Positions 28,045 through 37,265 of a stretch of 64,000 nucleotides of DNA are shown one piece after another. Source of the DNA: Candidatus Kuenenia stuttgartensis. GTDB taxonomy: Bacteria > Planctomycetota > Phycisphaerae > Phycisphaerales > SM1A02. Under the pieces are notes generated by a model. It made no database searches. It worked only from the letters and a program-made list of their open reading frames with translations, and was not told where the DNA came from. Location of the stretch: positions 1 to 64,000 of the forward strand of contig CAMDMA010000009.1 of assembly GCA_945902075.1 (NCBI GenBank), in the 5' to 3' direction. The stretch's first letter is position 1. Each line of letters begins with the position of its first letter. Both the position numbers and the translations under genes were made by a program.

Positions 28045-28770
28045 ATGCCTCAGGCCACGGACTTCCACGGTCACGAATTCGGACCACAACGGACCTCTCG
28101 ACATCTTGAACGACTTTTGCAACTGCTCATGAACGGAGATCGCGTTGGTTGCAGGGACCTCCTGCGAGAATATCTCGACGACGGGCGCGACGCATCAGAA
28201 GCGCTCCGCCAACTGCTCTGGCCCGCATGCGCCATGATCGACACGCTCGCGCGGCGCGATCAGATCGGGGCGGTCGCCGAGCACTGCGCAACCGTGCTCC
28301 TCACCCAGCTCACCCAGCGCATGGAGTGTGGCCTTGCAAAGCACCCCGCGCGCTGTCGAACCATCCTGGTGACCACAGGTCCGAAGGCAACGGAAGAACT
28401 TGCTGGCGAGATCTTCGCTGGTCTCGCGGAAGCCGACGGTTTCGATGTGACTTTCCTCGGCGGTGGTGTGGAGAGCGACGACCTCTTCGCGGAAATTGGG
28501 AATCGCCAACCGACATTCGTGGTGAGTTTTGCAGCCTCCGGTCCAGATGCGCCCCGACTCCGCCGATTGTTGGCCGCCTTGCGCGCTCAGGAACCCGTCC
28601 CAGGCCTTCGTGTCGGCGTGGGGGGCGGAGTCTTCACGCGCGCCCCTGGGCTTTCTGAAGAGATCGGTGCTGACTTTGAAGCAGACTCGCCGTTTGAGAT
28701 GCTTGAGGCGGTGCGGAACCTCGTAAATACCCCGTCAGCGCACCATCAACGCCGCTCGCGGGCAGCCTGA
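28045..28770 (+). CDS. Cobalamin-binding-domain-like (B12-binding fold) protein
   Basis: Helical N-terminus then Rossmann-like TILVTTGPKATEELAGEIFAGLAEADGFDVTFLGGGVESDDLFAEI; shared architecture with MerR/methionine-synthase-type B12 domains (inference). Confidence 0.6.
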   Translation: MPQATDFHGHEFGPQRTSRHLERLLQLLMNGDRVGCRDLLREYLDDGRDASEALRQLLWPACAMIDTLARRDQIGAVAEHCATVLLTQLTQRMECGLAKHPARCRTILVTTGPKATEELAGEIFAGLAEADGFDVTFLGGGVESDDLFAEIGNRQPTFVVSFAASGPDAPRLRRLLAALRAQEPVPGLRVGVGGGVFTRAPGLSEEIGADFEADSPFEMLEAVRNLVNTPSAHHQRRSRAA

Positions 28771-28835
28771 TCCGATGCTGTGACTGCTTGCCGATCCTTC
28801 GGGAGCGACTCAGTACTGCATTGAGGAATCAATTG

Positions 28836-28879
28836 AGGTCCGACTCGGCCGACAGGCCGGGTCGGACCTTGCAATTTTG
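28836..28879 (+). terminator. Predicted rho-independent terminator
   Basis: aggtccgactcggcc-gaca-ggccgggtcggacct (one wobble) followed by tgcaatttt. Confidence 0.65.
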
Positions 28880-28993
28880 GGACGACTCGGTCGTTTAAAA
28901 ATCGGCTCGACTTTGCCTTTCCTCGTGAATCGGAGGAACGGCACTTCGGTCGACACGTACACTCCGAGCCGCGCTTCTCGAAGGGAAAAATCC

Positions 28994-29575
28994 ATGATGG
29001 ACCCGAAGACCGAACGCCAGACGATCCAACGCGCCCGCAAGGGCGATCGGGATGCTGTCGCGGAGCTCATCAAGTCGTACCAAAGGCCCCTCGAGGCCTT
29101 TCTTTTTCGGCTTTGTGGGAAGCCTGAACTTGCGGAGGACATCGCGCAAGAAGCGTTTGTACGCGTCATAAAGTCGCTCGATCGCTTCGATGAGCGCTTT
29201 CGATTTTCCACCTGGCTCTTCACCATCGGCAAACGGTTGCTGCTCAACCATCACCAGAAGATGAAGCCGGTGACTGACAGTGAGGTTGTCGAGTTCCGCG
29301 CTCATGATCACCGCACTCCGTACGCGGCTGCCGAGGGAGTGGAGCGCAGCACGCGGATCACGGCGATGATCGCGATCGGGCTCGACGCGCTTGTCTCACC
29401 GCAACGTGAGATCGTCCTTCTCTTCCACCAGCAGGGTTGGCCGGTCGAGCGCATCAGTGCCGAACTCAAGATGCCTGAGGGCACCGTCAAGAGTCATCTG
29501 TTCCGTGCGCGGCGCCGTATGCTGACCGCCATCGAATTGAGCGGCACACCAAATCCTGAGGAGGTCTTTCTGTGA
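28994..29575 (+). CDS. ECF RNA polymerase sigma factor
   Basis: PELAEDIAQEAFVRVIKSLDRFDERFRFSTWLFTIGKRLLLNHHQK; LPQREIVLL-like region 4 with MPEGTVKSHLFRARRRM. Confidence 0.94.
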   Translation: MMDPKTERQTIQRARKGDRDAVAELIKSYQRPLEAFLFRLCGKPELAEDIAQEAFVRVIKSLDRFDERFRFSTWLFTIGKRLLLNHHQKMKPVTDSEVVEFRAHDHRTPYAAAEGVERSTRITAMIAIGLDALVSPQREIVLLFHQQGWPVERISAELKMPEGTVKSHLFRARRRMLTAIELSGTPNPEEVFL

Positions 29576-30021
29576 CCGAAGATCAGGATGATTTCAAGGT
29601 TCGTGCTCAGCGGATTCTCGTCCGCGTGTTGCTCGCACTGCGGAGCGAGTCGAAGCGTCCACCCGTTGGAAGCACCGACGCATTCCGCGATGACCTTCGA
29701 GCAGAGACGCTTGCTGATCGAATCATGCTGGATTTCCCTCATCGGGTGCTTCCGATTGGGCTCGCGGCGGTGGTCCTTCTCGTTGTCTTTTGTTCACTTC
29801 CCCTCGTACACGATCTGCTGCCCGCATCTGGCATGGTCGCGCAGTCAACGCCCGTTGCAGCGGTGGTCGAGAGCGGTCTCAAGGAGCGCGGTGCAGATAT
29901 GAGCGAAGGCATGAACGCGATCCGAGAAATCGTGCTTCCCTTTGCCTCTGGGGATGCGCCGATCGAACCGACTCGCATGGCGCCGCCGTCCGAGGCAGTG
30001 GCTCCCTTCAAGAAGTCCTGA
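29572..30021 (+). CDS. Single-TM protein, candidate anti-sigma factor
   Basis: GTGA overlap with sigma gene; one TM (VLPIGLAAVVLLVVFCSLPLV); genetic context only. Confidence 0.6.
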   Translation: MTEDQDDFKVRAQRILVRVLLALRSESKRPPVGSTDAFRDDLRAETLADRIMLDFPHRVLPIGLAAVVLLVVFCSLPLVHDLLPASGMVAQSTPVAAVVESGLKERGADMSEGMNAIREIVLPFASGDAPIEPTRMAPPSEAVAPFKKS

Positions 30022-30027
30022 GCGCAT

Positions 30028-31650
30028 ATGCGGCGACCCACGACAATTTGTTTCCTCGCGTGCGTCGTCTCAGTGCTCGTGGGACAAGTAGTGCGTGCGG
30101 ATAACGCGGGTTTCGCTCTCGCGCCGAAGTCCTCCACGATCGCGATTGATGCGCGCGGACTCACGGACATCCTTGATCGAGAAAACGCCGCGAGCGTGCG
30201 TCCGCTGCTCGAGGCTGTTGCCGGTCGCGAGGCGATCGCGACCTTCGATGCGCTCGCTCGTCGTTGCAACACTGGAACCGATACTGTTGCCCGCGAAGTG
30301 TTCTCAGGTCGCGTCGCATTCGCGCTTACGGAAACAGACGTCGGTATCGGTTGGATCTTCGGAATCGAAGCTGATGATGCCCGGTGCGAGCGCATGCTCA
30401 AACTACTTGGCGCAAAGATGCGTGCCCCAGGTCGGTTCGATGCGATTGCCGAGCGCCTCACGATTCGCCGCGTCGGCGGCTGGCTTCTCATCGCGCCGCT
30501 TCCCATGGGTGAAGCGATGCTCGAGGAGGCCTCAGCCCGCATCGCGGTTGAAGACCCGACAGTGAGTCTTCTCGGCGAGCCGCTCGTGCAGCAACTTCTT
30601 GGCTCGGATGCGTCGGTGCGGATTTTTGTGCGTCATGATCATCCGATTGGTGGCGCGACAAGCATCGGCCTTCGAACGTGTGCAAGAAGTGGTGGCCGGG
30701 GGCTCCGCGCTGAAATTAGCGGGGTATACGAATCTGCCCCCATCGGTCGTCCTGGCGAAGCGACTGCGCTCGACCCTCGCGTCGTCGGCGCGTTTGAGGA
30801 TCGAGCCGTCATGGTGGTCGCGAATCCGTGCAGCGGAGTTCCGACAACAAGCGATGCGTTTTGGCTCGCGCTACTCCCGGAGCTCGCGCCCTCACCGGCG
30901 ATGCGAGCGAATCTTTCGGGCGAGCGCGTGATGGCATTTGGTTCGTGCCGCGCGCATCCGATGCCGTCGCTTGCGGTCGCGTGGCGCGTTGAAGATGCGG
31001 AACAGGCGCGCAACGATCAAGATCTCCTAATGCGATCGGTCTGCTGCGGGCTCACGCGGGCAAACGAGACCTCAAATGTCTCCGCACCTTCTCGCGCCGA
31101 AGGCAGGCCTGAATCCAACGCGGTCCCCGTGCTGGCATCCGACCTCAACGCAGCGAGTGAAACGGATGTCATAGCCACGCGGCGAAGTCGTGCGCTCGGG
31201 CCGTTTCTCGATCGATACCTCGGTAAACCATTCAAACTCGGCGCGAGTGAAGTGTGTTGGGATACTGTCCCGACACCATGCGGCGGCTGGCAGGTCTACG
31301 CAAGTGATCCAGAGTGGCTCAGCGATGTCGTGGCACGTCTCAAAGTAGCATCGTGTTTGGACGGACCTCGGCCGCGCATGGGTGGTATCGGATTTTGCGA
31401 TGGCCCGCGCGCTGCAGCGCTGCTCCGTCGGTGGAAGCCACTCGTCGCAGAACCCCAAAACGCCATGAAGGAAGATCGCGTCGCACGCGGCATCGGCGCG
31501 CTGGCGGAGACAATTGAGCGGCTTGGCCGATTGCGGTTTGAGTACGAATCCCCGGGTATCGGTCGCCTCAATGCCACGGTTGACATTGAGCCACTTGGTT
31601 CGCTTCCGGCGCAGCCAGACTCCGGACGCCCTCGCCCTGAGGCGCGCTGA
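30028..31650 (+). CDS. Secreted protein of unknown function
   Basis: Signal peptide MRRPTTICFLACVVSVLVGQVVRA; operonic after sigma/candidate anti-sigma. Confidence 0.75.
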   Translation: MRRPTTICFLACVVSVLVGQVVRADNAGFALAPKSSTIAIDARGLTDILDRENAASVRPLLEAVAGREAIATFDALARRCNTGTDTVAREVFSGRVAFALTETDVGIGWIFGIEADDARCERMLKLLGAKMRAPGRFDAIAERLTIRRVGGWLLIAPLPMGEAMLEEASARIAVEDPTVSLLGEPLVQQLLGSDASVRIFVRHDHPIGGATSIGLRTCARSGGRGLRAEISGVYESAPIGRPGEATALDPRVVGAFEDRAVMVVANPCSGVPTTSDAFWLALLPELAPSPAMRANLSGERVMAFGSCRAHPMPSLAVAWRVEDAEQARNDQDLLMRSVCCGLTRANETSNVSAPSRAEGRPESNAVPVLASDLNAASETDVIATRRSRALGPFLDRYLGKPFKLGASEVCWDTVPTPCGGWQVYASDPEWLSDVVARLKVASCLDGPRPRMGGIGFCDGPRAAALLRRWKPLVAEPQNAMKEDRVARGIGALAETIERLGRLRFEYESPGIGRLNATVDIEPLGSLPAQPDSGRPRPEAR

Positions 31651-31653
31651 TCG

Positions 31654-32727
31654 ATGATCCCGACTGAGCTCGCGTCGTACACGTGGACCTCGCGCAACGA
31701 ATTGTTGCTCCGAGCCTCAAGGCATGCGCTTGCGGGCCTTCTCGGCGACGGTTTGCGTGACGCAAATATCAGCGAGACGGAGCGGCTTGTCCTCCTCGTG
31801 AGTGGCGGTGGTGATTCGGTGGCGTTACTTCTCTTGATGGCGGCACTACGCGAGCGCGTAGATCCATCGCTCTCGACGCTCGCGGTTCTTGCCATCGACC
31901 ATGGACTGCGAGCGGAGTCGGCACATGAGGCCGCCTATGCGGTCGAGTTTGCGCGTCATCTTGGAGTCACACACGCGGAGGCGGTATCCGTCCAAGTTTC
32001 GTCCGATGGAAATGTGCTCGATCGGGCGCGAGCGGCGCGACTACGCGCCGCGATTTCGTCTTGCACTCGGTTTGGGAGCACGAAAGTTTTGCTCGCACAC
32101 CAAGCCGAAGATCGAGCGGAAGGAGCACTTCTCGCCCTCGCGCGCGGGACGACCATCGACGCGCTCGCGAACTTGCTTCCAACGCGTGCGTTCGTTGCCG
32201 AATCGGGAAACACGATCGAACTGGTTCGCCCGTTACTCAGCGCGCGACGGATGGAACTGCGGGATTTCCTGCGCGATCTCCACGTGTTTTGGTTTGACGA
32301 TCCATCGAATACGCGCCGAGCACGCGGTGCACTCCGTGGTGATCCTGCGACGGCGGCACTCATCGGACGCATGACTGACGGGCTTGGGGGATTGTGCGCG
32401 GAGGCAGCCGAGCTTCTTGCGATGCGCGATGCGCTGATCGAGCCGCTCTTGGCGAACGACACTCGGTCACTTCCGCGGAGCGTGATCCGTGATCTTCATC
32501 CCGCAGCGCGGGGAGCATTGCTCGTTCGGATGGTTCGATCGGCTAGAGGCGAGATCGCGCGCGCGACAGTCACGGAAGCACTTCGGCATCTCGCGGCGAG
32601 TTCTCACGAGCCAAAGTGCTACGCCTGTCGTCATGACGTCGAACTCAGAATCGATGCTAGAACGGTTTCCGTCGTTCGGGCGGCTGACGGCGAGGGAAGT
32701 GTTCACCGCTCTGTCGCGGAGAGTTGA
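31654..32727 (+). CDS. tilS: tRNA(Ile)-lysidine synthase
   Basis: LVLLVSGGGDSVALLLLMAAL P-loop, AIDHGLRAES, LAHQAEDRAEGALLALARGT. Confidence 0.88.
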   Translation: MIPTELASYTWTSRNELLLRASRHALAGLLGDGLRDANISETERLVLLVSGGGDSVALLLLMAALRERVDPSLSTLAVLAIDHGLRAESAHEAAYAVEFARHLGVTHAEAVSVQVSSDGNVLDRARAARLRAAISSCTRFGSTKVLLAHQAEDRAEGALLALARGTTIDALANLLPTRAFVAESGNTIELVRPLLSARRMELRDFLRDLHVFWFDDPSNTRRARGALRGDPATAALIGRMTDGLGGLCAEAAELLAMRDALIEPLLANDTRSLPRSVIRDLHPAARGALLVRMVRSARGEIARATVTEALRHLAASSHEPKCYACRHDVELRIDARTVSVVRAADGEGSVHRSVAES

Positions 32728-32735
32728 GCAAAGCG

Positions 32736-33680
32736 TCACTCACTGGGTTCGAGACAGTTTCCCTTGAACCGATCGGCAACGCAGGTTACGAATCCGTTCT
32801 CAAGTTTCAGCACCATGGGTGATGCGATCAGCCAATTCGGACCCTTCGGTAGAGGCAGTCGCTCACAACCTGCGCACTCGATCGGTTCTGGCTCTGACTC
32901 GCCGGTATCCGCGAGGACTGCGCCATCAGCGTCGGGGATCTCAACCGCGATCACCATCTCCGGGCGAAGCGAGGCGAAGTGCTCGCGAAACAGCGAGTGA
33001 CAGCTACCGCAGTGCGGGTTGTAGAACACAACAAACGCGGTCGAATCCTTGACGAGCGCTTCAAGCGTCGGCAGATAGATCGGGAGCGGCGTATCGGCGA
33101 TGCGTCGCCCCTCGTAGGGGTGCATATCAAGATCGATGGCGATCGGCGCATTCGCCTGTCGTTCGGCACTCGCGGCCGCATCCGCGGTGCGCTCGACGAT
33201 GTGCACGAGGTGCGAGGTGGCAGTGGCAACAGTGATTGCGAAGAGCGCGGTCCACGCCGGAGAAAATCCGCGGCGCGACGATTTGTTGGTGCGCGCGCCC
33301 GCCTTGGTGCGGGGCGCGCTTTGCAAGGTCAACCAAAGGAGGGCGGCGGACAAGGCGAGCACGATCGCTGGCCAAAGCATCCCGCCGTCGCGCAGCGACC
33401 GCGAAACGCATGCGAGCGCGACAAACGCGATGGTTGCAGATCCTGCGAGCGCGAGCGTTCTATTGCCCACGCACGCGATCGCAGCAGCGCCAGCGAACTC
33501 AGCGCTCACAATCAGACGGGCTGCAACGGTTGCGTCGTAGCCAAACAACCAGTTGAGAATCTCAGCGAGCGGTGCAGGGACGGACGCGGCACCCCAGCGC
33601 GATTGCAATGTTGCGGCCACGACGAGAAGTAGCGCAATCGCGAAGGAGAGAACTCTCGGATGCGTGAGGATTTTTTTCAT
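32736..33680 (-). CDS. Membrane protein (MauE/DoxX-like) with C-terminal double-CxxC thioredoxin-like domain
   Basis: N-terminal TM bundle; FVVFYNPHCGSCHSLF and IECAGCERLPLPKGPNWLIASPMVLKLENG. Confidence 0.75.
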   Translation of the reverse strand: MKKILTHPRVLSFAIALLLVVAATLQSRWGAASVPAPLAEILNWLFGYDATVAARLIVSAEFAGAAAIACVGNRTLALAGSATIAFVALACVSRSLRDGGMLWPAIVLALSAALLWLTLQSAPRTKAGARTNKSSRRGFSPAWTALFAITVATATSHLVHIVERTADAAASAERQANAPIAIDLDMHPYEGRRIADTPLPIYLPTLEALVKDSTAFVVFYNPHCGSCHSLFREHFASLRPEMVIAVEIPDADGAVLADTGESEPEPIECAGCERLPLPKGPNWLIASPMVLKLENGFVTCVADRFKGNCLEPSE

Positions 33681-33709
33681 CGCGATTTGAAGTTCTTCGA
33701 GTGACCGCT

Positions 33710-35353
33710 TTACGGGGTGGTGAAATCAAGGCACTTTTCAAGTGCGGCCATATCGTCCACATTTTCAACCACGCACTCAATCACACCGTCTTTGATCGCG
33801 AGAACCACAGGGGTTCCGATCACATAGTTCGGGCCCTTGATCATCGAAACCTTGGTGCACGCGTCGCATGGGTTTCCGAGGATCGCGTTTGGATCCGCAT
33901 CTGGGATTGCGATCGTGAGCGTCGGGTACTTGAGTGTTCCGCCGAAGTGCGTCGAGAGCATCTCAAAGCAATGGTCACAATCTTCGCGGTAGTACACCAC
34001 GATCCATCGTCCACGCAAGAAATTGGCGGGAAGCTTGTTCTCGACGAGGCGAGCGAACGGGAGATCGGCAAGTTTCTTTCCCACGACATCGCCGAACTCG
34101 GCGACATAAAACGGTTCAAGTTTCGTCGGCGGTCCTGGCCAAGTCGGTACAGGAGGCGCGACCGAAACAGGTTGCGTCGGCGGCGCGACTGCGGCCGCAG
34201 ACTTACCAAACACGGCGTCGTACTCCGCGGCAATAGTGCGATCCTCGCACACCGCCGTCACGATGCCGTCTTTCATGCGTACGACGACCGGAGTGCGGAA
34301 GACGTACTCTGGACTCTTTCCAGTTTCGCCAGCTTTCACGCGGAACACCATGCGCTCCTCGCAACCCACGCACGGCATGCCAAGCGGGGTGCCCCGACTG
34401 TCAGGCACGGTGACCTTCAGGATGCGCTCCGGCCGCGGCACCGCAAAGTTGGCGCGGTAGAGTGACTGACAGTCCTCGCAATCGCTCCGGGAGAAGACGA
34501 CAAGCCAATCGCCGCGTTCGAAATCGTTTGGTAGGGGACGCTCGATTGCGAGCGCGAGTTTCTGTTCACGAAGCGGCTTTCCAACCCAGGTTTTCCAGCG
34601 CGGAAAATAGTTGCGCTCGTACTTGGTCGGAGCGGCGGGCCACGGACCGACGATCGCGCTAGCAGACGGCTGCGGGGGTTCGGTTGGAGCAGACTGCCCA
34701 CCAGACGGCGTTGCAGATGGATCAGGCACCTGAGCTGCCGTTGTGTCCGTGCTGACTGCAGACTCGTTCGCAGTCGGCTCGGGGGCGGCCATCGTCGGTT
34801 CAGGAATTGCAAACACCGCAATGACGCCAGCTGCAAACGCTCCCATCAATGGCATCGTCGAACCAGCGCGCTTTGCAGGAACAAGAAGTAGCGCGGTCAA
34901 CAGGAGCGCTCCATCGATCAGAAACATCACGCTCGCGGGCAGGCCTTGTTCGCCGAAGCAGCCGCAGCCACCGGTCAAGGCTTTCACCAAACCATCTTTC
35001 ACCGCTGTTTGGCCCATCGCAACCAACAGGATGAGGCAGAACAATCCGAGCGTTCCAATCGCGATGGTTCGCGCAAACCGCGTCGACAGAAGGATGGTGA
35101 GGACGATGAAGATCTCCGCGCCGATGATTGCCCGAAGTGACCACGTGAGAAACACGCCTGGATCGACCGAGAGCACTCCGGTGAGCCATCGCAGCAGTTC
35201 AAGAATCGGAGGCGGAAGCAGGTTCGGGTTGAATTCGAGAGCTTTTACGACGGCGCCGTAACCGATCCACGCGGCAGTCCCTCCATGAAGGAGCGTGAGG
35301 CCAACGAGTTGCGGGGCGGTCCGGGCGGCGGATGCGGGGGCGGATGCGGTCAT
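33710..35353 (-). CDS. MauE/DoxX-like membrane protein with two tandem double-CxxC domains
   Basis: TM region ending GGCGCFGEQGLPASVMFLIDGALLL; WLVVFSRSDCEDCQSLY..MPCVGCEE and WIVVYYREDCDHCFEML..NPCDACTK. Confidence 0.78.
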   Translation of the reverse strand: MTASAPASAARTAPQLVGLTLLHGGTAAWIGYGAVVKALEFNPNLLPPPILELLRWLTGVLSVDPGVFLTWSLRAIIGAEIFIVLTILLSTRFARTIAIGTLGLFCLILLVAMGQTAVKDGLVKALTGGCGCFGEQGLPASVMFLIDGALLLTALLLVPAKRAGSTMPLMGAFAAGVIAVFAIPEPTMAAPEPTANESAVSTDTTAAQVPDPSATPSGGQSAPTEPPQPSASAIVGPWPAAPTKYERNYFPRWKTWVGKPLREQKLALAIERPLPNDFERGDWLVVFSRSDCEDCQSLYRANFAVPRPERILKVTVPDSRGTPLGMPCVGCEERMVFRVKAGETGKSPEYVFRTPVVVRMKDGIVTAVCEDRTIAAEYDAVFGKSAAAVAPPTQPVSVAPPVPTWPGPPTKLEPFYVAEFGDVVGKKLADLPFARLVENKLPANFLRGRWIVVYYREDCDHCFEMLSTHFGGTLKYPTLTIAIPDADPNAILGNPCDACTKVSMIKGPNYVIGTPVVLAIKDGVIECVVENVDDMAALEKCLDFTTP

Positions 35354-35501
35354 GGGTAGGTCTCAAGCATCGGCGAAGGAGGGGCCGATTCTACGGAAGT
35401 GCCCACAAACGGTTGTGACTTCTGCGTGATCGTTTGTGAAGTTGCTGTGATCGAGCGGGGGGTGCATCCGCGAAATCATTCGGTCCGAAACGGCCAACCT
35501 C

Positions 35502-37265
35502 ATGCCGGAACACCCTCGTGACCATGTACTTCAAGCGTTTCGATCCGAGCTTTCCTTGCGTTCGGTCGCTCGAAAATCAGGGTCGACGCGCGTCGTGCTT
35601 GTGCTTGCGGACCAATTGAACCTCAGTCTCGGGCCGATTGCTCGCGCGGATCCGTCAGCGACCACCCTTTTGCTCCTTGAGAGCGGCGAATGGCTGTCGC
35701 GGAGGCCGTACCACAGACAGCGGCTCGCTTGGATTCTCTTGTCTCAACGGATGTTTGCCCTCGAGGCAGCGGAGCGGGGCTTTCAGGTCGAGCTGCTTCG
35801 CGGAGACGCGCCGATGGTTGATTTGTTGCGGGGGTGGCGCAACCGCGCCGGGGCTTCAACGGTCGCACAACTTTGTCCAATCGACGCGATGGAACCCGCT
35901 GAGCGCGAGACACGCGCGGAGTTTGCGCCACTTATCGCCGACGGCTTGCTCCGCCTGACTCCCCACGAAGGGTTCCTCACAACGTCGGCGGATCTTGATC
36001 ACGCGCGCACGGCTGAGGGTTGGAGGATGGACCGTTTCTATCAACAGGTGCGGCGTCGCACGGGCGTGTTGATGGAGGGCGGAAAACCGGTTGGCGGAAA
36101 GTTCAGCTTTGACGCTGAGAATCGCAAGCGCTGGGACGGAAGCCCGGCAGCACCGACGCCGCCTGAGTTTGCGCCGAGCCTGATCCGCGAGGAAATCGTT
36201 ACAGAAATTGAGACGCGCTTTCGCCACCATCCTGGCGCACTCGACATCAATGCGATTCCAGGGAGCCACGCAGAGGTCGAGCGGATGTGGAGTTGGGCGA
36301 AGCGCATGTGCCTCCCACTCTTTGGGCCGTACGAAGACGCTATGAGCCGCAAGAGTAGAGGCGTGTTTCACACGCGTCTTTCGCCGCTTTTGAACCTGCA
36401 CCGACTTCTCCCGAAGACAGTGGTCGCAGATGTGGCCGCGCTCGAACTTCCGCTTCCGAGCAAAGAGGGATTTCTCAGGCAGGTGCTCGGATGGCGTGAG
36501 TTCGTGTGGCAAGTCCATCGCGCGACCGATGGATTTCGCCTCGATGCGGGTATCGACGAGCAGCCACTCCAGCACCCAGGTTCCGCTGGGTTTCCAGCGT
36601 GGGCAGGGACCCCCTGGACGCCCATCGCCCCGCCTCCCATCGGCGTCGATGGCGGCGCGCGACCGAACGCACTGGCCGCAAACGCAACCTTGCCACCTGC
36701 ATGGTGGGGTGCAGCAAGCGGCCTCGCGTGCCTCGACCATGTCGTCGAGGATGTCTGGGCGGAAGGCTGGAGCCACCACATCTCGCGCCTTATGGTGCTG
36801 GCGAACATTGCGACGTTGGTTGGAGTCTCACCAAGGGAACTATGCGACTGGTTCTGGAGCGCCTACATCGATGCCTGGGACTGGGTGGTCGAACCGAATG
36901 TGCTCGCGATGGGCTCCTTCGGCTACACCCGCATGACGACGAAGCCCTATGTCAGCGGCTCAGCGTACCTTGAGAAGATGGGCGACTCGTGCAAGTCGTG
37001 TCGATGGACGCCCGGGAGAGACTGCCCGATTGGTCCGATGTACTGGGCGTTTCTCCACCGCAACGACACGGTTTTACGCGACAATCTCCGCATGAAGCTA
37101 TCGCTCGCGAGTGCGCGAAATCGCACTGAATCCCAGAAGTCGTCGGATCACAGCACCTTCATCTCGATCCGAGATTTGCTTGTGTGCGGCAAGCCTTACG
37201 GAGGTGGGAGCGCGCATCGTCCAAATGGCGTTGGTATCACGCCGTCGAGCGGAGATGCGAAGTGA
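35502..37265 (+). CDS. Cryptochrome/photolyase family protein, FeS-type (PhrB/CryB-like)
   Basis: VVLVLADQLNL start, YQQVRRRTGVLMEGGKPVGGKFSFDAENRK, C-terminal YVSGSAYLEKMGDSCKSCRWTPGRDCPIGPMYWAF. Confidence 0.92.
   Translation: MPEHPRDHVLQAFRSELSLRSVARKSGSTRVVLVLADQLNLSLGPIARADPSATTLLLLESGEWLSRRPYHRQRLAWILLSQRMFALEAAERGFQVELLRGDAPMVDLLRGWRNRAGASTVAQLCPIDAMEPAERETRAEFAPLIADGLLRLTPHEGFLTTSADLDHARTAEGWRMDRFYQQVRRRTGVLMEGGKPVGGKFSFDAENRKRWDGSPAAPTPPEFAPSLIREEIVTEIETRFRHHPGALDINAIPGSHAEVERMWSWAKRMCLPLFGPYEDAMSRKSRGVFHTRLSPLLNLHRLLPKTVVADVAALELPLPSKEGFLRQVLGWREFVWQVHRATDGFRLDAGIDEQPLQHPGSAGFPAWAGTPWTPIAPPPIGVDGGARPNALAANATLPPAWWGAASGLACLDHVVEDVWAEGWSHHISRLMVLANIATLVGVSPRELCDWFWSAYIDAWDWVVEPNVLAMGSFGYTRMTTKPYVSGSAYLEKMGDSCKSCRWTPGRDCPIGPMYWAFLHRNDTVLRDNLRMKLSLASARNRTESQKSSDHSTFISIRDLLVCGKPYGGGSAHRPNGVGITPSSGDAK

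Noticed and set aside
28822-28841. attgaggaatca/attgaggtccga as another tandem array
   Set aside because: Only two short partial copies that merge into the terminator stem; not distinguishable from chance.
35405-35455. Degenerate repeat around ttgtgacttctgcgtgatcg upstream of the photolyase
   Set aside because: Two imperfect copies only; below the standard I used for arrays.
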